DNA of 64,000 bases from Vulcanimicrobiota bacterium (GTDB lineage Bacteria > Vulcanimicrobiota > JAJTBE01). The stretch is taken from contig JAIORV010000099.1 of the NCBI GenBank assembly GCA_021107945.1, positions 34,413 to 98,412 on the forward strand, in the 5' to 3' direction. Positions 18,026 to 26,946 of the stretch are shown piece by piece. The translations under genes were made by a program, and so were the position numbers. Under the pieces are notes generated by a model. It was not told where the DNA came from. It saw only the letters and a program-made list of their open reading frames with translations, and searched no databases. Positions within the stretch are counted from its first letter, which is position 1; every line of letters starts with the position of its first letter.

Positions 18026-18943
18026 ATTTCGATCTACCTCCGTTCTTTTATTTACCGAAAATATTTTCCCGAGGTTTCCGTCGAACGGCAGTTATTCCTG
18101 TCTTCTCTGTAAAGCTCGTCTGTCCTGTCCTGCTATGTTATATCTTTAAAAGATTCATCATAAATAAAAAACCTGAGCCAAAAGAGATGCTATTAAATAT
18201 AAACAGCTTAAGTGCAAAAAAAAACGAAAACGCACCCCGTTTTTTAAAAGGAAAATTATAATTGTGTCGAATTATTAAAAATAGTAATAAACGGGGAAAT
18301 GGGGAAATTCTGAAGAACATCGATTTCTCTGTTTTGGAAAGTCCCTGGATTCGGAAAAACCTGTGCTTTCAAGGGTTGAATTATCTACCGGGGAGCCGTT
18401 ATTGAAGAATATTATTCAAGCCATGTCTCTTACTGCGTAAAATCGAAGGTTTTGGCGAACGCGATTTGTTCTTTATTCAATAGTGCTCAGGAATAGATCG
18501 TATTTAGGGAAAGCTTGGTTATCGTTAAAAGGTAGTGACTATTTCAGCGTTTTAACCGATCGGTTAAACATGGCACTCCTGGTTGATATGACGGGGTTCA
18601 TGCACGAAATCATGAGTACTGAAATTGAATAATAAACAATGAGCCTTCAAGTTGACTATTCATGGCGCTTTACGGAAACGATAGGTTGATTGCCGGGAAA
18701 AGTTTAAATTATTTCAACCCCGGCTTCTGCGGGCGGAAGTTCAGGTTTTGTCGAGTAAAGATCGATTATTTTCCTGAATTCCTCAAAAAGATTATTCAAG
18801 AATTGGAAGAATCGGCAAACAGGCATGGTTACTGGAACATCGTGCAGTTAGGATATTCAATTAATGAATGAATATTTATCAAAAAAATCGCCTCCGGAAA
18901 CCCGCATGAACACAAGACCTATGAAGTTAAAAATGTCTTAGGG
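18026..18943. other. 918-base AT-rich region upstream of the CRISPR array (presumed leader at its right end)
   Basis: There is no convincing gene. Short frames exist (69 residues at 18662-18871 and a 20-codon frame at 18569-18631) but match nothing I recognise; they could be remnants. The base composition is AT-rich with several poly-A runs (near 18165 and 18220). The segment next to the first repeat is the likely leader, because the degenerate repeat is at the far (right) end of the array. An 18-bp perfect palindrome lies at 18551-18568. Confidence 0.5.
18551..18568. promoter_or_regulatory. Perfect 18-bp palindrome, operator-like
   Basis: TTTAACCGATCGGTTAAA is fully self-complementary. The size and form match dimeric repressor operators (TetR type for instance). 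It lies about 375 bases before the first CRISPR repeat. No regulator gene is adjacent, so the role is inferred only from symmetry. Confidence 0.5.
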
Positions 18944-19614
18944 GTAGAAACCCATCCCTGATGAATAAGGGATTGAGACATCCTTGCTCTCTACTATTGG
19001 CATGTTAATCACGTAGAAACCCATCCCTGATGAATAAGGGATTGAGACTTCTTGCTTTTGCTCTGTTCAAAGCCCACTCAACCTGTAGAAACCCATCCCT
19101 GATGAATAAGGGATTGAGACATGGAGCTTGCAGAATTCCCACCATTGCTGTTACAAGTAGAAACCCATCCCTGATGAATAAGGGATTGAGACAGTTTTTT
19201 AAATTAACATGAAACTCTCTTTATGCCGTAGAAACCCATCCCTGATGAATAAGGGATTGAGACAATTTTCTTATTCTCTCCTTATTCATTATGTTACCCG
19301 TAGAAACCCATCCCTGATGAATAAGGGATTGAGACTTATAATATGCAATAGTGAGAATAATACTGCCATAGTAGAAACCCATCCCTGATGAATAAGGGAT
19401 TGAGACACAAACTTTAACACAAGACGAGCAAGCAACAAGTAGAAACCCATCCCTGATGAATAAGGGATTGAGACTTTGATTCTAACTGCTCAATTTCCCT
19501 TTGTAATGTAGAAACCCATCCCTGATGAATAAGGGATTGAGACTCTTTCACTGCCAATATGTATTGAATAAACCAATGGCAGAAACCCATCCCTGATGAA
19601 TAAGGGATTGCATG
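18944..19614 (+). CRISPR. CRISPR array, 10 repeats of 36 bp and 9 spacers, no cas genes
   Basis: Repeats start at 18944, 19013, 19085, 19157, 19228, 19300, 19371, 19439, 19508 and 19579. Each is 36 bp, beginning GTAGAAACCCATCCCT and ending AGGGATTGAGAC, with an internal stem ATCCCT/AGGGAT around an 8-base loop. The first nine are identical; the tenth has GC for GT at its start and loses the last four bases (CATG in place of AGAC), marking the leader-distal end. Spacers are 32-36 bp (33, 36, 36, 35, 36, 35, 32, 33, 35) and all differ. The ending ATTGAGAC resembles the ATTGAAAC 3' handle common in type I and III repeats, but type cannot be fixed. No cas1, cas2 or effector lies within the 64 kb. 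Confidence 0.98.
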
Positions 19615-20098
19615 ATGAGAAACGGGATGCGAGAAACGAGAACAGTTTCCCAAAGTCACATCCTTATTCCCGATTCCCGATTCCCGATTCTAAATAGGAT
19701 GACATGTTTTGACCATTCCCTCTTAAGATTGCGCAAGCTCTGCTCTTCCCTCTTTCTATACCCTCCGTGTTCTCCGTGGCTTCGTGGTTAATTTTAACCG
19801 TATGATGATGTGTTTTTAGCATTCCACCTTGGGACGCGGGTGGTGTTTTCTTTCGCCTCCTCCATCAATTGACAAATTCTATCGAAAGTTAACAAAAATT
19901 TAATATGTCATGTATCCCGCTATTGGCAATACAATGTTATAATGTACAGGCAAGTATTTCCCGGTTCTCTGGTTGTGAACCGGGTATGTGTTAATTTTGT
20001 TTATGGTAACTGGAGAATGGTGATTCTATTTGAATAATTTCTTTCTTCATGATAAATTTAGGTGCCTGGAAATAAATGTTAATGCGGAGTAATCACTC
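19615..20098. other. Gap after CRISPR: repeats, candidate promoter and leader hairpin
   Basis: Bases 19615-19690 carry purine-rich words and three tandem CGATTCC units; 19755-19795 carry the 'ctccgtgg' family. A candidate extended -10 (TGTTATAAT, 19935-19943) lacks a good -35. It is followed by a hairpin CCCGGTTC-GAACCGGG (19960-19984, 9-base loop) with no T-run, which would lie in the 5' leader of the peptidase gene. No gene is seen. Confidence 0.45.
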
Positions 20099-22009
20099 TT
20101 GAACTCACACCACATAGCAAAAGATATGGGAATCCTTTATCAGCCCGCTTCCAATCCCCTTGCCCCCGGAAAGAGTCGGGACGCCGGGAAGAAACAGGGT
20201 GATGGAGTTTCTATATCTCATGTCCGGGATACCTTCCGGAAGGACAGTGCTGACAAAAGCGATATCCGCAAAGCTATACAGGAAACCAAACAGGACTGGA
20301 AGCGCAAAGGCAAAAAGCTGGGTATGGTTGCCGCCGCCAGTGCCGCGACTTACGCCGCGCCTGCTGTATTGGCTACCCTGTTTCCCGCACTCGCTATAGC
20401 CGCCGTTCCCGCCGGGGTTATCCTTGGTCTTGTAGTGGCAGGTCTGGAAGAGAAAAATATCGGACTTGGAAAACGTATCGGGGGTTTCATCGGAGATAAA
20501 GCAGGCGTTGTCGGAGGACTTGCAAAAGGCATGGCGCGCCGCATTTCCGGAAAGGAAGCTTCCAAACAGGCAAAGGTTATATTGCCAAAAAGAAAGCCTA
20601 CGGGGGCAAAGGCAAAAGAACCAATCCTTCAATCCCTCCTGCACGGGGCTGAAAAGAAGATCACGGGCAAAGAGCCAAAAATCAGCCAAAGCGGAAGGAC
20701 AGGGGAGAGTATTGGGACAATTGCTGTTAGTGCCAGCAGTTTTCTGGCCGTTCCGATAGCCGCCGCTGTCGTGGCAGGGGGACCTGTGGGAATTGTCCTG
20801 GGATCCGCGCTTGGTGGGATCCTCGGTCTGGTGGGAGCAAACATCGAGGAGAATTTCCTTGGAGTTGGGCGGGTTGTGGGTGAAGTCGCCGGAAGAGCCG
20901 TCGGCATGGTCAAGTCCGGAGTTTCCAGACTGGTCGGCAAAGGTAAAAGTAAACACGACGAAATCAAGGAAGCCGTCCCTGCATCTTCTGACAATGCCCC
21001 AAAAAAGAAATCCAGAGACCCACTGATGGATTTGAATAACATTATCTCGGAACCGATAATGGGCGTTCTTATGGATACTGCTGTCGCAGGAAGTCGCCTC
21101 TTTCAGGAAAAACCGGTTCAGACCATTGATTTTGACAAACGTCCCGACCCGAAGGTCAATCAAGACAGGCTTTTAAATAATTTCAGAAAACTCGCCGGAA
21201 TAGACGGCACAAGCGGAAATGAGAAGGCAGTCGGCAAAGAGCTGCGCCGGCAGTTGGATCTGATGGGAATATCTCACAAATCCAAAAAAGACGGCACAAT
21301 TATCGCCACAATCCCGGGTACCGTGAAAGACGCCCCGTCTGTTCTCCTTTGCTCTCATCAGGATACCGTCTCTTCCACTTCACCTGATGCGATTATCTTT
21401 GACGGCAGAGAATTTCGCTCCGACGAGAAACACATATTGGGCAGTGATGACCGGGCAGGTATCGCAGAAATAATGGAAGGCGTCGCAACTGTCATCGAGA
21501 AGGGACTGGATCGTCCGGAAATCAAGATTGTCTTCACGGTAGGTGAAGAGCAAGGCTTGAAGGGGTCATCCAGATTGAAACCCGAAGAAATTTCAAATCG
21601 TCCCACACTTGGATTTGTTATGGACGCAATGGACAAAAGGGACCTGTTTCTCAAAATAGACGGGCCTGTTTTACATTCAAAGTCGGCAAGATATAACTTC
21701 TCCCAGGAGGATCCGCTAATCCAGGTTGCTATGAAATCCATGGCTGATGCGGGAATCAAGCCCCGCCCGATTCATGCGCCTCCTATTGCAGGGGCTCAAT
21801 CAGACGCAAACACAGAAGCTTTCAATTCGGGAATGATACGGAGCCTGGCCGTTGGAACGGGAGCGAGCGACATTCATACTACACTTGAAAATATAAAAGC
21901 TGAAGATCTTGAGCAGGTTGCAAATTCTGTTGTAGGCTTCATTTCAAATGCCTGCGATCTCAAGGTGGATGACAGTCAACAAATCATTCCCAGATATCCA
22001 ATCACATAA
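20099..22009 (+). CDS. M20-family (PepT-like) metallopeptidase fused to two glycine-zipper membrane segments
   Basis: The 636-residue protein has a TTG start with GCGGAG upstream. Residues 354-636 are an M20/PepT-like exopeptidase with the full metal site: SHQDTV (His420, Asp422), GSDDRAG (Asp450), VGEEQG (Glu483, Glu484), MDAMD (Asp509) and HTTLENI near the end. Residues 75-145 and 205-280 are two homologous Gly/Ala-rich hydrophobic blocks; both run GL or GA, an EE(K/N) pair, then GxGRxxG and a basic GKxxSK tail. They look like duplicated glycine-zipper insertion domains. The first 70 residues are polar and lack a signal peptide. Known PepT-type enzymes are soluble cytoplasmic peptidases, so the fusion is unusual. 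The gene is monocistronic or leads the deaminase gene 119 bases on. Confidence 0.85.
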   Translation: MNSHHIAKDMGILYQPASNPLAPGKSRDAGKKQGDGVSISHVRDTFRKDSADKSDIRKAIQETKQDWKRKGKKLGMVAAASAATYAAPAVLATLFPALAIAAVPAGVILGLVVAGLEEKNIGLGKRIGGFIGDKAGVVGGLAKGMARRISGKEASKQAKVILPKRKPTGAKAKEPILQSLLHGAEKKITGKEPKISQSGRTGESIGTIAVSASSFLAVPIAAAVVAGGPVGIVLGSALGGILGLVGANIEENFLGVGRVVGEVAGRAVGMVKSGVSRLVGKGKSKHDEIKEAVPASSDNAPKKKSRDPLMDLNNIISEPIMGVLMDTAVAGSRLFQEKPVQTIDFDKRPDPKVNQDRLLNNFRKLAGIDGTSGNEKAVGKELRRQLDLMGISHKSKKDGTIIATIPGTVKDAPSVLLCSHQDTVSSTSPDAIIFDGREFRSDEKHILGSDDRAGIAEIMEGVATVIEKGLDRPEIKIVFTVGEEQGLKGSSRLKPEEISNRPTLGFVMDAMDKRDLFLKIDGPVLHSKSARYNFSQEDPLIQVAMKSMADAGIKPRPIHAPPIAGAQSDANTEAFNSGMIRSLAVGTGASDIHTTLENIKAEDLEQVANSVVGFISNACDLKVDDSQQIIPRYPIT

Positions 22010-22128
22010 CCCGCCTCACATGACCGGTATCCCCTACCCCTCCTTCATTAATCCGTCATTAATCTGATCTTCCCCCGATATTTCGGACACTCCGAAGGAG
22101 AAGTTAGCTGTTTAAAAGGAGGTCACAA

Positions 22129-22788
22129 ATGGTCAAGAAATATTTGTTTGCACTGTGCGTTCTCGCCCTTTCCGTTTTCTTCATGTTTTGCAGGGGTGTA
22201 ATCTGTGCCGAGGAGATAGAATCGCCCATTTCTCTCGGTATGCTGGAAGAGAAAATCTCGTCATTCAAACCGAATCCCAAGTACAAGGATGATAAAGCCG
22301 GATTGGTTACGCTGCAGGAAGCCCTGGCCGCAGTAAAGGAAGGCAACCACGGCATCGGCGCGTGCCTTGTCCGTGAAAAAACAGGAGAAGTTGTTCAGCG
22401 AGGACACAACCGCGTTTATAAACCGTATTACAGAAGTGACTTGCACGCGGAGATGGATACGCTTACCGGCTATGAACAGCGAGTCAAAGCACAATCTCCA
22501 AAAATGGAAGGACTGGTTTTATACACTTCGCTCGAACCCTGCCCCATGTGTCTGGCCCGGATCATTAATTCAGGCGTGAAAAAAGTCTATTACCTGGCGC
22601 CTGACCCTGAGCGCGGCATGGTTCACCTTTTCAAGAATCTTCCTCCTGCCTGGCAGGAAGTCGCAAAGGGAAGGTCCTATGGACCGGCTCAATGCTCCCC
22701 GGAGATGAAAGATCTGGCAAACGAAGTTTTCCAGTATTCTTTAAAAGTGTCGGATAAAAAGCCAAAAAACAAGAAATGCAACTATTGA
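22129..22788 (+). CDS. Exported cytidine/deoxycytidylate deaminase-family protein
   Basis: This 219-residue protein has a strong AAGGAGGT ribosome site. Residues 1-27 form a signal sequence (MVKKYLFALCVLALSVFF). The catalytic core has HAEMD (His106, proton-shuttling Glu108) and EPCPMC (Cys138, Cys141), the complete zinc site of the CDA/TadA/guanine-deaminase superfamily. Spacing between the two motifs suits the dCMP/TadA/GuaD branch. The substrate is unknown. Deaminases of this type act on bases, nucleosides or RNA in the cytoplasm, so an export signal is odd. It may salvage extracellular nucleosides or be a toxin-like enzyme; no immunity or transport gene is adjacent. Confidence 0.82.
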   Translation: MVKKYLFALCVLALSVFFMFCRGVICAEEIESPISLGMLEEKISSFKPNPKYKDDKAGLVTLQEALAAVKEGNHGIGACLVREKTGEVVQRGHNRVYKPYYRSDLHAEMDTLTGYEQRVKAQSPKMEGLVLYTSLEPCPMCLARIINSGVKKVYYLAPDPERGMVHLFKNLPPAWQEVAKGRSYGPAQCSPEMKDLANEVFQYSLKVSDKKPKNKKCNY

Positions 22789-22846
22789 TGGCATTTTATA
22801 GTTAAAGTCAGCAGTGTCCTAAGAAAATCTCTGGATTTGAGTTTAT

Positions 22847-22870
22847 CGGGGTTAGGAAACCCCTCCTACA
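22847..22870. repeat. REP-like hairpin covering the wecB stop codon
   Basis: GGGGTTAGGAAACCCC forms a six-base stem and is followed by TCCTACAG. It is the same family as the diverged unit at 13466-13486. The wecB stop (22852-22854) and its last codons lie inside it. Confidence 0.7.
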
Positions 22871-24042
22871 GTAGAATGGAATAATTTTGTCCCGAACTCA
22901 TCAGGTCTCTCATCACGAAAACCAAAGTTATACAATATCGCCTCGGCGGTCCTCCTCGACGCCTGACCGTCACCATACGGGTTAGCGGTGTGCGCCATTT
23001 TTTCGTAGGCAGCGCTGTCCGTCAGAAGTTCTGAAGCTGACTTGTATATATTCTCCGTTTCCACGCCAACAAGCTTTGCCGTCCCCGCATCTACACCCTC
23101 CGGCCTCTCCGTCGTCTTCCTCATCACCAGGACAGGCTTCCCCAGGGAAGGACCCTCCTCCTGTATCCCACCGGAATCGGTAAGAACAAGATACGACTTC
23201 TTCATTAAACTCAACAAAACAGGATAATCCACAGGCTCAAGAAGAGTTATGCGCTCTTTATCCCTGAGCATTGGAAATACTGTATCGCGGACTTTTGGAT
23301 TCCGGTGAACACTGAATATCAACTGTGTGTCAGGGAAATCATTCACAAGGCTTAACAACGCCCTGCATATATTTTCCATAGGTTTTCCCAGGTTCTCCCT
23401 CCTATGAGCTTCCACGAGAAGAATCCTTTTTCCGGGAATAATTTTGCTTCTTATTTCCGGGGGAATTACGCTGTCTTCACGGTTTGCTATATGCAAAAGC
23501 GCGTCAATAACCGTGTTGCCTGTCAGGAAAATAGTATCATCACTCACGCCGCTTTTCCTCAGGTTCTCAACCGCAAGGGAAGTCGGGGCGAAATTCAGAT
23601 CACCCAGTACCGTTATCAATCTGCGGTTCATCTCCTCTGGGTAAGGATCATACTTATTATCTGTACGAAGCCCGGCCTCGACATGTCCCACGGCAATTTT
23701 TTGATAAAATGCTGCAAGTGCCGCCACAAATGATGTTGTTGTATCGCCCTGTGTTATAACAAGATCAACTTTTTCCTCGATAAAAATCTTCTCAAGTCCC
23801 TCAAGGGCTTTCACCGTGATTCTTGTAAGAGTCTGGTTCTTTTCCATTATATCTAAATCCCGATCCGGCACAATCTCAAAAAGGTTTAACACCTGATCCA
23901 ACATCTCCCTGTGCTGGGCGGTGACAACAACCAATGTATCTATTTTATCTTCATGCTTTTTCAGCTCTATTATGACCGGGGCAAGCTTTACAGCTTCCGG
24001 TCTTGTTCCAAATACTATTGCTACTTTCTTTTTTAACTTCAT
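22852..24042 (-). CDS. wecB: UDP-N-acetylglucosamine 2-epimerase (non-hydrolysing)
   Basis: The enzyme interconverts UDP-GlcNAc and UDP-ManNAc for surface polysaccharides. It is 396 residues, near the family norm of about 375-385. Motifs: start KVAIVFGTRPEAVKLAPV, TAQHREMLDQ, TQGDTTTSF, VGHVEAGLRT, PYPEEMNRRL, and the C-terminal SGGIQEEGPSLGKPVLVMR with RPEGVDAGT. GGAGGG is seven bases before the ATG. The last residues (TVGGVS) are encoded by a REP-like repeat, so the original C-terminus was probably altered. It is convergent with the deaminase gene; no other polysaccharide genes adjoin it. Confidence 0.95.
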   Translation of the reverse strand: MKLKKKVAIVFGTRPEAVKLAPVIIELKKHEDKIDTLVVVTAQHREMLDQVLNLFEIVPDRDLDIMEKNQTLTRITVKALEGLEKIFIEEKVDLVITQGDTTTSFVAALAAFYQKIAVGHVEAGLRTDNKYDPYPEEMNRRLITVLGDLNFAPTSLAVENLRKSGVSDDTIFLTGNTVIDALLHIANREDSVIPPEIRSKIIPGKRILLVEAHRRENLGKPMENICRALLSLVNDFPDTQLIFSVHRNPKVRDTVFPMLRDKERITLLEPVDYPVLLSLMKKSYLVLTDSGGIQEEGPSLGKPVLVMRKTTERPEGVDAGTAKLVGVETENIYKSASELLTDSAAYEKMAHTANPYGDGQASRRTAEAILYNFGFRDERPDEFGTKLFHSTVGGVS

Positions 24043-24205
24043 ATTAACCCTCCGATTAGGAATTCCGGAAATTGTATTGGAAGTTTAATTATGTTCTACG
24101 ATTTTCCTTTATTAATGAGGAAATGATGAGTTTTACCTCTGAGGAAATTAGGAAAATGGATTATGGATTATGGAGGACGGCGGATGGAAGGGGATTTTTT
24201 GGGCA

Positions 24206-24281
24206 ATTCCAGCGGGTTTAAAAACCCGCGCTACGTGTTTTTTTTAATCAATTCCAGCGGGTTTGAAAACCCGCGCTACGT
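24206..24281. repeat. Two REP-like palindromes GCGGGTTT(A/G)AAAACCCGC
   Basis: Copies at 24206-24236 and 24251-24281, 45 bases apart, each ending CGCTACGT. The second abuts the stop codon of the transglutaminase gene. Three more copies with nearly the same spacing lie at 44798-44912. Confidence 0.85.
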
Positions 24282-25900
24282 TATGGGGACTTTTTCATTT
24301 TCTTGTACGCTTTATTTAGTTCATTCCGGAAGAATGAGGAAGGGTGGATTTTTATTTTCAGTGCTTTTTTACATACAGTTGCTTTTGTAGAATAATCATT
24401 CAGAAAATCGAGCAGCTTAAAAAAGCTTCTATATGTGGGAAGTCCATTGGGGTTGTCCATGAGGGACTTATCAAAATACTTGGCGGACTTTGGAACCTGC
24501 TTACAATTCGTATATAGGATACCCTTGTTATGAGCAATCAGGAAGGAGGGCATGCCCTTTTTTTTCGCAAGAGTGAATTCCTTCTCCGCAAAAGAATAAT
24601 TGCCGATTAATGTATCGATAACTCCGAGAGCATAATAAACCGCTCCCTTGCTGGATTTGAGATTCTTTTTCGAGGAAAGTTCTTTCCTTAATGCCTTTAA
24701 TTGATTCTTCTTTTCATATATCTGAATTAGCTTACGGTAAGCAATGGCAAACGGGGGGTCTATCCTGACGGCTTTGCGTGCGCTTTCTTCTGCACCTGTG
24801 AAGTCCCCGTTTTCGTATTGCCTGTTTGCTCTGAGGTAGGCATTTCTCGCCTTGCTATTGTGGGAAAGCAGGCGGGGAGTTTTTTTTCTCTTTAGATTCA
24901 ATGAAAGTGCGGGATAAGATTTTTTCAGGGGAAGTGAGCTTTTTGAGACATGAGCTTTATATTTTATACTGACCTTAAAATCGGACCTGGATATTTTCTG
25001 TTTTGAATCAATCAACTTGGCTTTAAACGGGTTAGATGAATTTTTCCACAGAATTATATAGGGAGCTTCAATTTCGCTGAATCTTGTAAACCCGGTGTAA
25101 TCATCGAACCTCCCCATTGTAGGATCCACGGGGACCCAGCCGTATGGGTGGAAATAGACCTCTGCCCATGCATGAGTATCCGGCGTGCTTTGATCTGTTG
25201 TTTTCAAATAGAAGCCTCCCACGTATCTTGCGGGAATGCCGATGCTTCTGCATAATGTGATAAAAAGATCAGTGGCGTCGGAACACTGGCATATCCTTGT
25301 CCTGATAACCTCCAATACCTTTCCCGGCTTTTCTTTAATCTTGAATTTCAATTTTCTGACAAAATCATAAAATTTCAAGACACGGTAATAACTCCGGGAT
25401 TCACCTGATATTATGGAGCGAGCAAGTTTCTTTACCACCGGGTTTTTTGCAGGCATTCTATTATTGGAATTCAGATATTTTTTATATTTATCAGGCACGT
25501 AATCTGTCACCTTGTTAGCATCAACATTATATAACACTCTCTTGCAAGCGATTCTTGCATTATATCCAAATTTCACGGATTTGTCCGGTGCTATCTCCTT
25601 CCATTTGAATACCACAAATTTACAATTCTCATTCAGATTCATAGCTGAGGGTTTTGGATAGATATCCATTTTAGTTACTATCTGGTGAGGAGTTTTATTT
25701 TCCACAATGGGAAATCTAATTTCAAGCCCGATTGGTTTAGTCCCATTATTTTTATATTCCACTTTATATTGAAGGTCAAAATTCTGTTTATCGCCGGTAA
25801 CAACTGATGCGTAAGCTATAGATGTGAGGAGGAAAAATAATAACAGCGATATTATTATAAGTGGACTTATCTTTCTCAATTTCATGTTCCTTTCATGCAT
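24281..25900 (-). CDS. Secreted transglutaminase-like protease/cross-linker with TPR tail
   Basis: The 539-residue protein has a signal peptide (about 6-32, ending SIAYAS). A beta-rich N-terminal region follows to about 165. The transglutaminase-like core then carries the catalytic Cys in CQCSDATDLF, His in THAWAEVYF and Asp in VPVDPTMG, so the triad is complete. From about 360 the protein is helical with TPR-type repeats (AYLRANRQYENGDFTGAEE). Family knowledge: bacterial members act as cysteine proteases or amide cross-linkers in the periplasm. The ATG at 25885 (five codons in) has AAAGGA but only two bases of spacing; 25900 is the longest option. It ends against a REP pair. It is divergent from the secreted gene at 26083. 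Confidence 0.85.
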   Translation of the reverse strand: MHERNMKLRKISPLIIISLLLFFLLTSIAYASVVTGDKQNFDLQYKVEYKNNGTKPIGLEIRFPIVENKTPHQIVTKMDIYPKPSAMNLNENCKFVVFKWKEIAPDKSVKFGYNARIACKRVLYNVDANKVTDYVPDKYKKYLNSNNRMPAKNPVVKKLARSIISGESRSYYRVLKFYDFVRKLKFKIKEKPGKVLEVIRTRICQCSDATDLFITLCRSIGIPARYVGGFYLKTTDQSTPDTHAWAEVYFHPYGWVPVDPTMGRFDDYTGFTRFSEIEAPYIILWKNSSNPFKAKLIDSKQKISRSDFKVSIKYKAHVSKSSLPLKKSYPALSLNLKRKKTPRLLSHNSKARNAYLRANRQYENGDFTGAEESARKAVRIDPPFAIAYRKLIQIYEKKNQLKALRKELSSKKNLKSSKGAVYYALGVIDTLIGNYSFAEKEFTLAKKKGMPSFLIAHNKGILYTNCKQVPKSAKYFDKSLMDNPNGLPTYRSFFKLLDFLNDYSTKATVCKKALKIKIHPSSFFRNELNKAYKKMKKSP

Positions 25901-26082
25901 TACTAATGATTATTTAGATTCAAATATCAGCAATCCTCTATTTCATAATTGTCTAAAAAACATATCTGGAAGGAATTGAGAGAATATGCTAAGAATATAG
26001 AGGAAGATCGGAAATCGGAGGTCAGATCCCGTTTCTCACCTCTTATTTGTTGATTCCTAATTTCCAGACAGGAGTATATTGA

Positions 26083-26928
26083 ATGAAGAAAAAATTTATA
26101 TACATATGCATGCTGATTTTATCGTTAATTTTTCTACTTTCCCCACAAATACTTGCCCGGACGCACTCCAAGTCAAGAAATGGAATTGATAAAATCGAGA
26201 TTAAAAGGATCACTCCCCGGAGTCGCTCCTACTTATTGAAGCCTGTTAATATGCCGGTACATATGAAGATAGAATATAACCTGAAGTCTAAGAAAAAAGC
26301 AAAGATTGTTATATACTTTTACAAGTTTATTCAAAAGGGAATTTCCCCGGGAATGTTTCCTGTTGAAATGACAAATCTCCGGAAGGTTATTACAATCGAC
26401 AAGGGCAAGGGGAGCATGGTTTACATCTCGAAACCGGTAAAAATCGGACTTGATGAGAAGGTTATCGAGTTATATACCGCCACCAGTCTTGTTGATATGA
26501 GGGGTAAGGAATTGGCATTTTCCACCAGCAAAAATATGGTGGGGGGATCTTATCGTATATTTCCCGAGAACAAACAACCCGACGGTAATTACATAAGAAA
26601 AATCGGAGTATCGCCGCCAATCGGCACAGATATCAAGACGGGAAATACGGCAAAATTTGAGATTTCTTTAAACTATTCACTTAAGGCAAAGCCATTTGCA
26701 TTTATTGATATATTATTCACCGATGTTGCGAGTCTGGGAACGGGAAGATGTTGGGACTCTGCAACCATAGCGGTCCCAAAAGGCAGAGGTAAAATAATTT
26801 TAAAGCCTGAAGTTTATGTGAACAAAAACCTGTCTGGAACAAACCTGGGACTGGGAATAATCTATTGGCTGAAGCCCCTGTCAAACAGTGAAAATTACCT
26901 GCGTATAAAGGATTATTTTCTCAGATAA
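26083..26928 (+). CDS. Secreted protein of unknown function
   Basis: The 281-residue protein has a signal peptide (MKKKFIYICMLILSLIFLL, cleavage near ILARTHS). The mature part is basic and beta-rich, without a recognised domain; two similar halves may exist (about 40-150 and 165-281, each opening with an IxxIxISPP/ITPR-type segment), suggesting a tandem Ig-like or jelly-roll fold. AGGAG precedes the ATG by about nine bases. It lies 18 bases before the yggS-like gene on the same strand and may be co-transcribed with it and sepF. Confidence 0.75.
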   Translation: MKKKFIYICMLILSLIFLLSPQILARTHSKSRNGIDKIEIKRITPRSRSYLLKPVNMPVHMKIEYNLKSKKKAKIVIYFYKFIQKGISPGMFPVEMTNLRKVITIDKGKGSMVYISKPVKIGLDEKVIELYTATSLVDMRGKELAFSTSKNMVGGSYRIFPENKQPDGNYIRKIGVSPPIGTDIKTGNTAKFEISLNYSLKAKPFAFIDILFTDVASLGTGRCWDSATIAVPKGRGKIILKPEVYVNKNLSGTNLGLGIIYWLKPLSNSENYLRIKDYFLR

Positions 26929-26946
26929 GGAGATGTTACTTTTTAA

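Noticed and set aside
18662..18871. A 69-residue frame before the CRISPR array as a cas gene remnant
   Set aside because: I see no Cas1, Cas2 or Cas6 motif in it or in nearby frames. The claim cannot be supported.
20105..21163. A 352-residue minus-strand frame across the zipper-peptidase gene
   Set aside because: It lies antisense to a gene with duplicated, homologous segments and intact peptidase motifs. It has no family motif or ribosome site.
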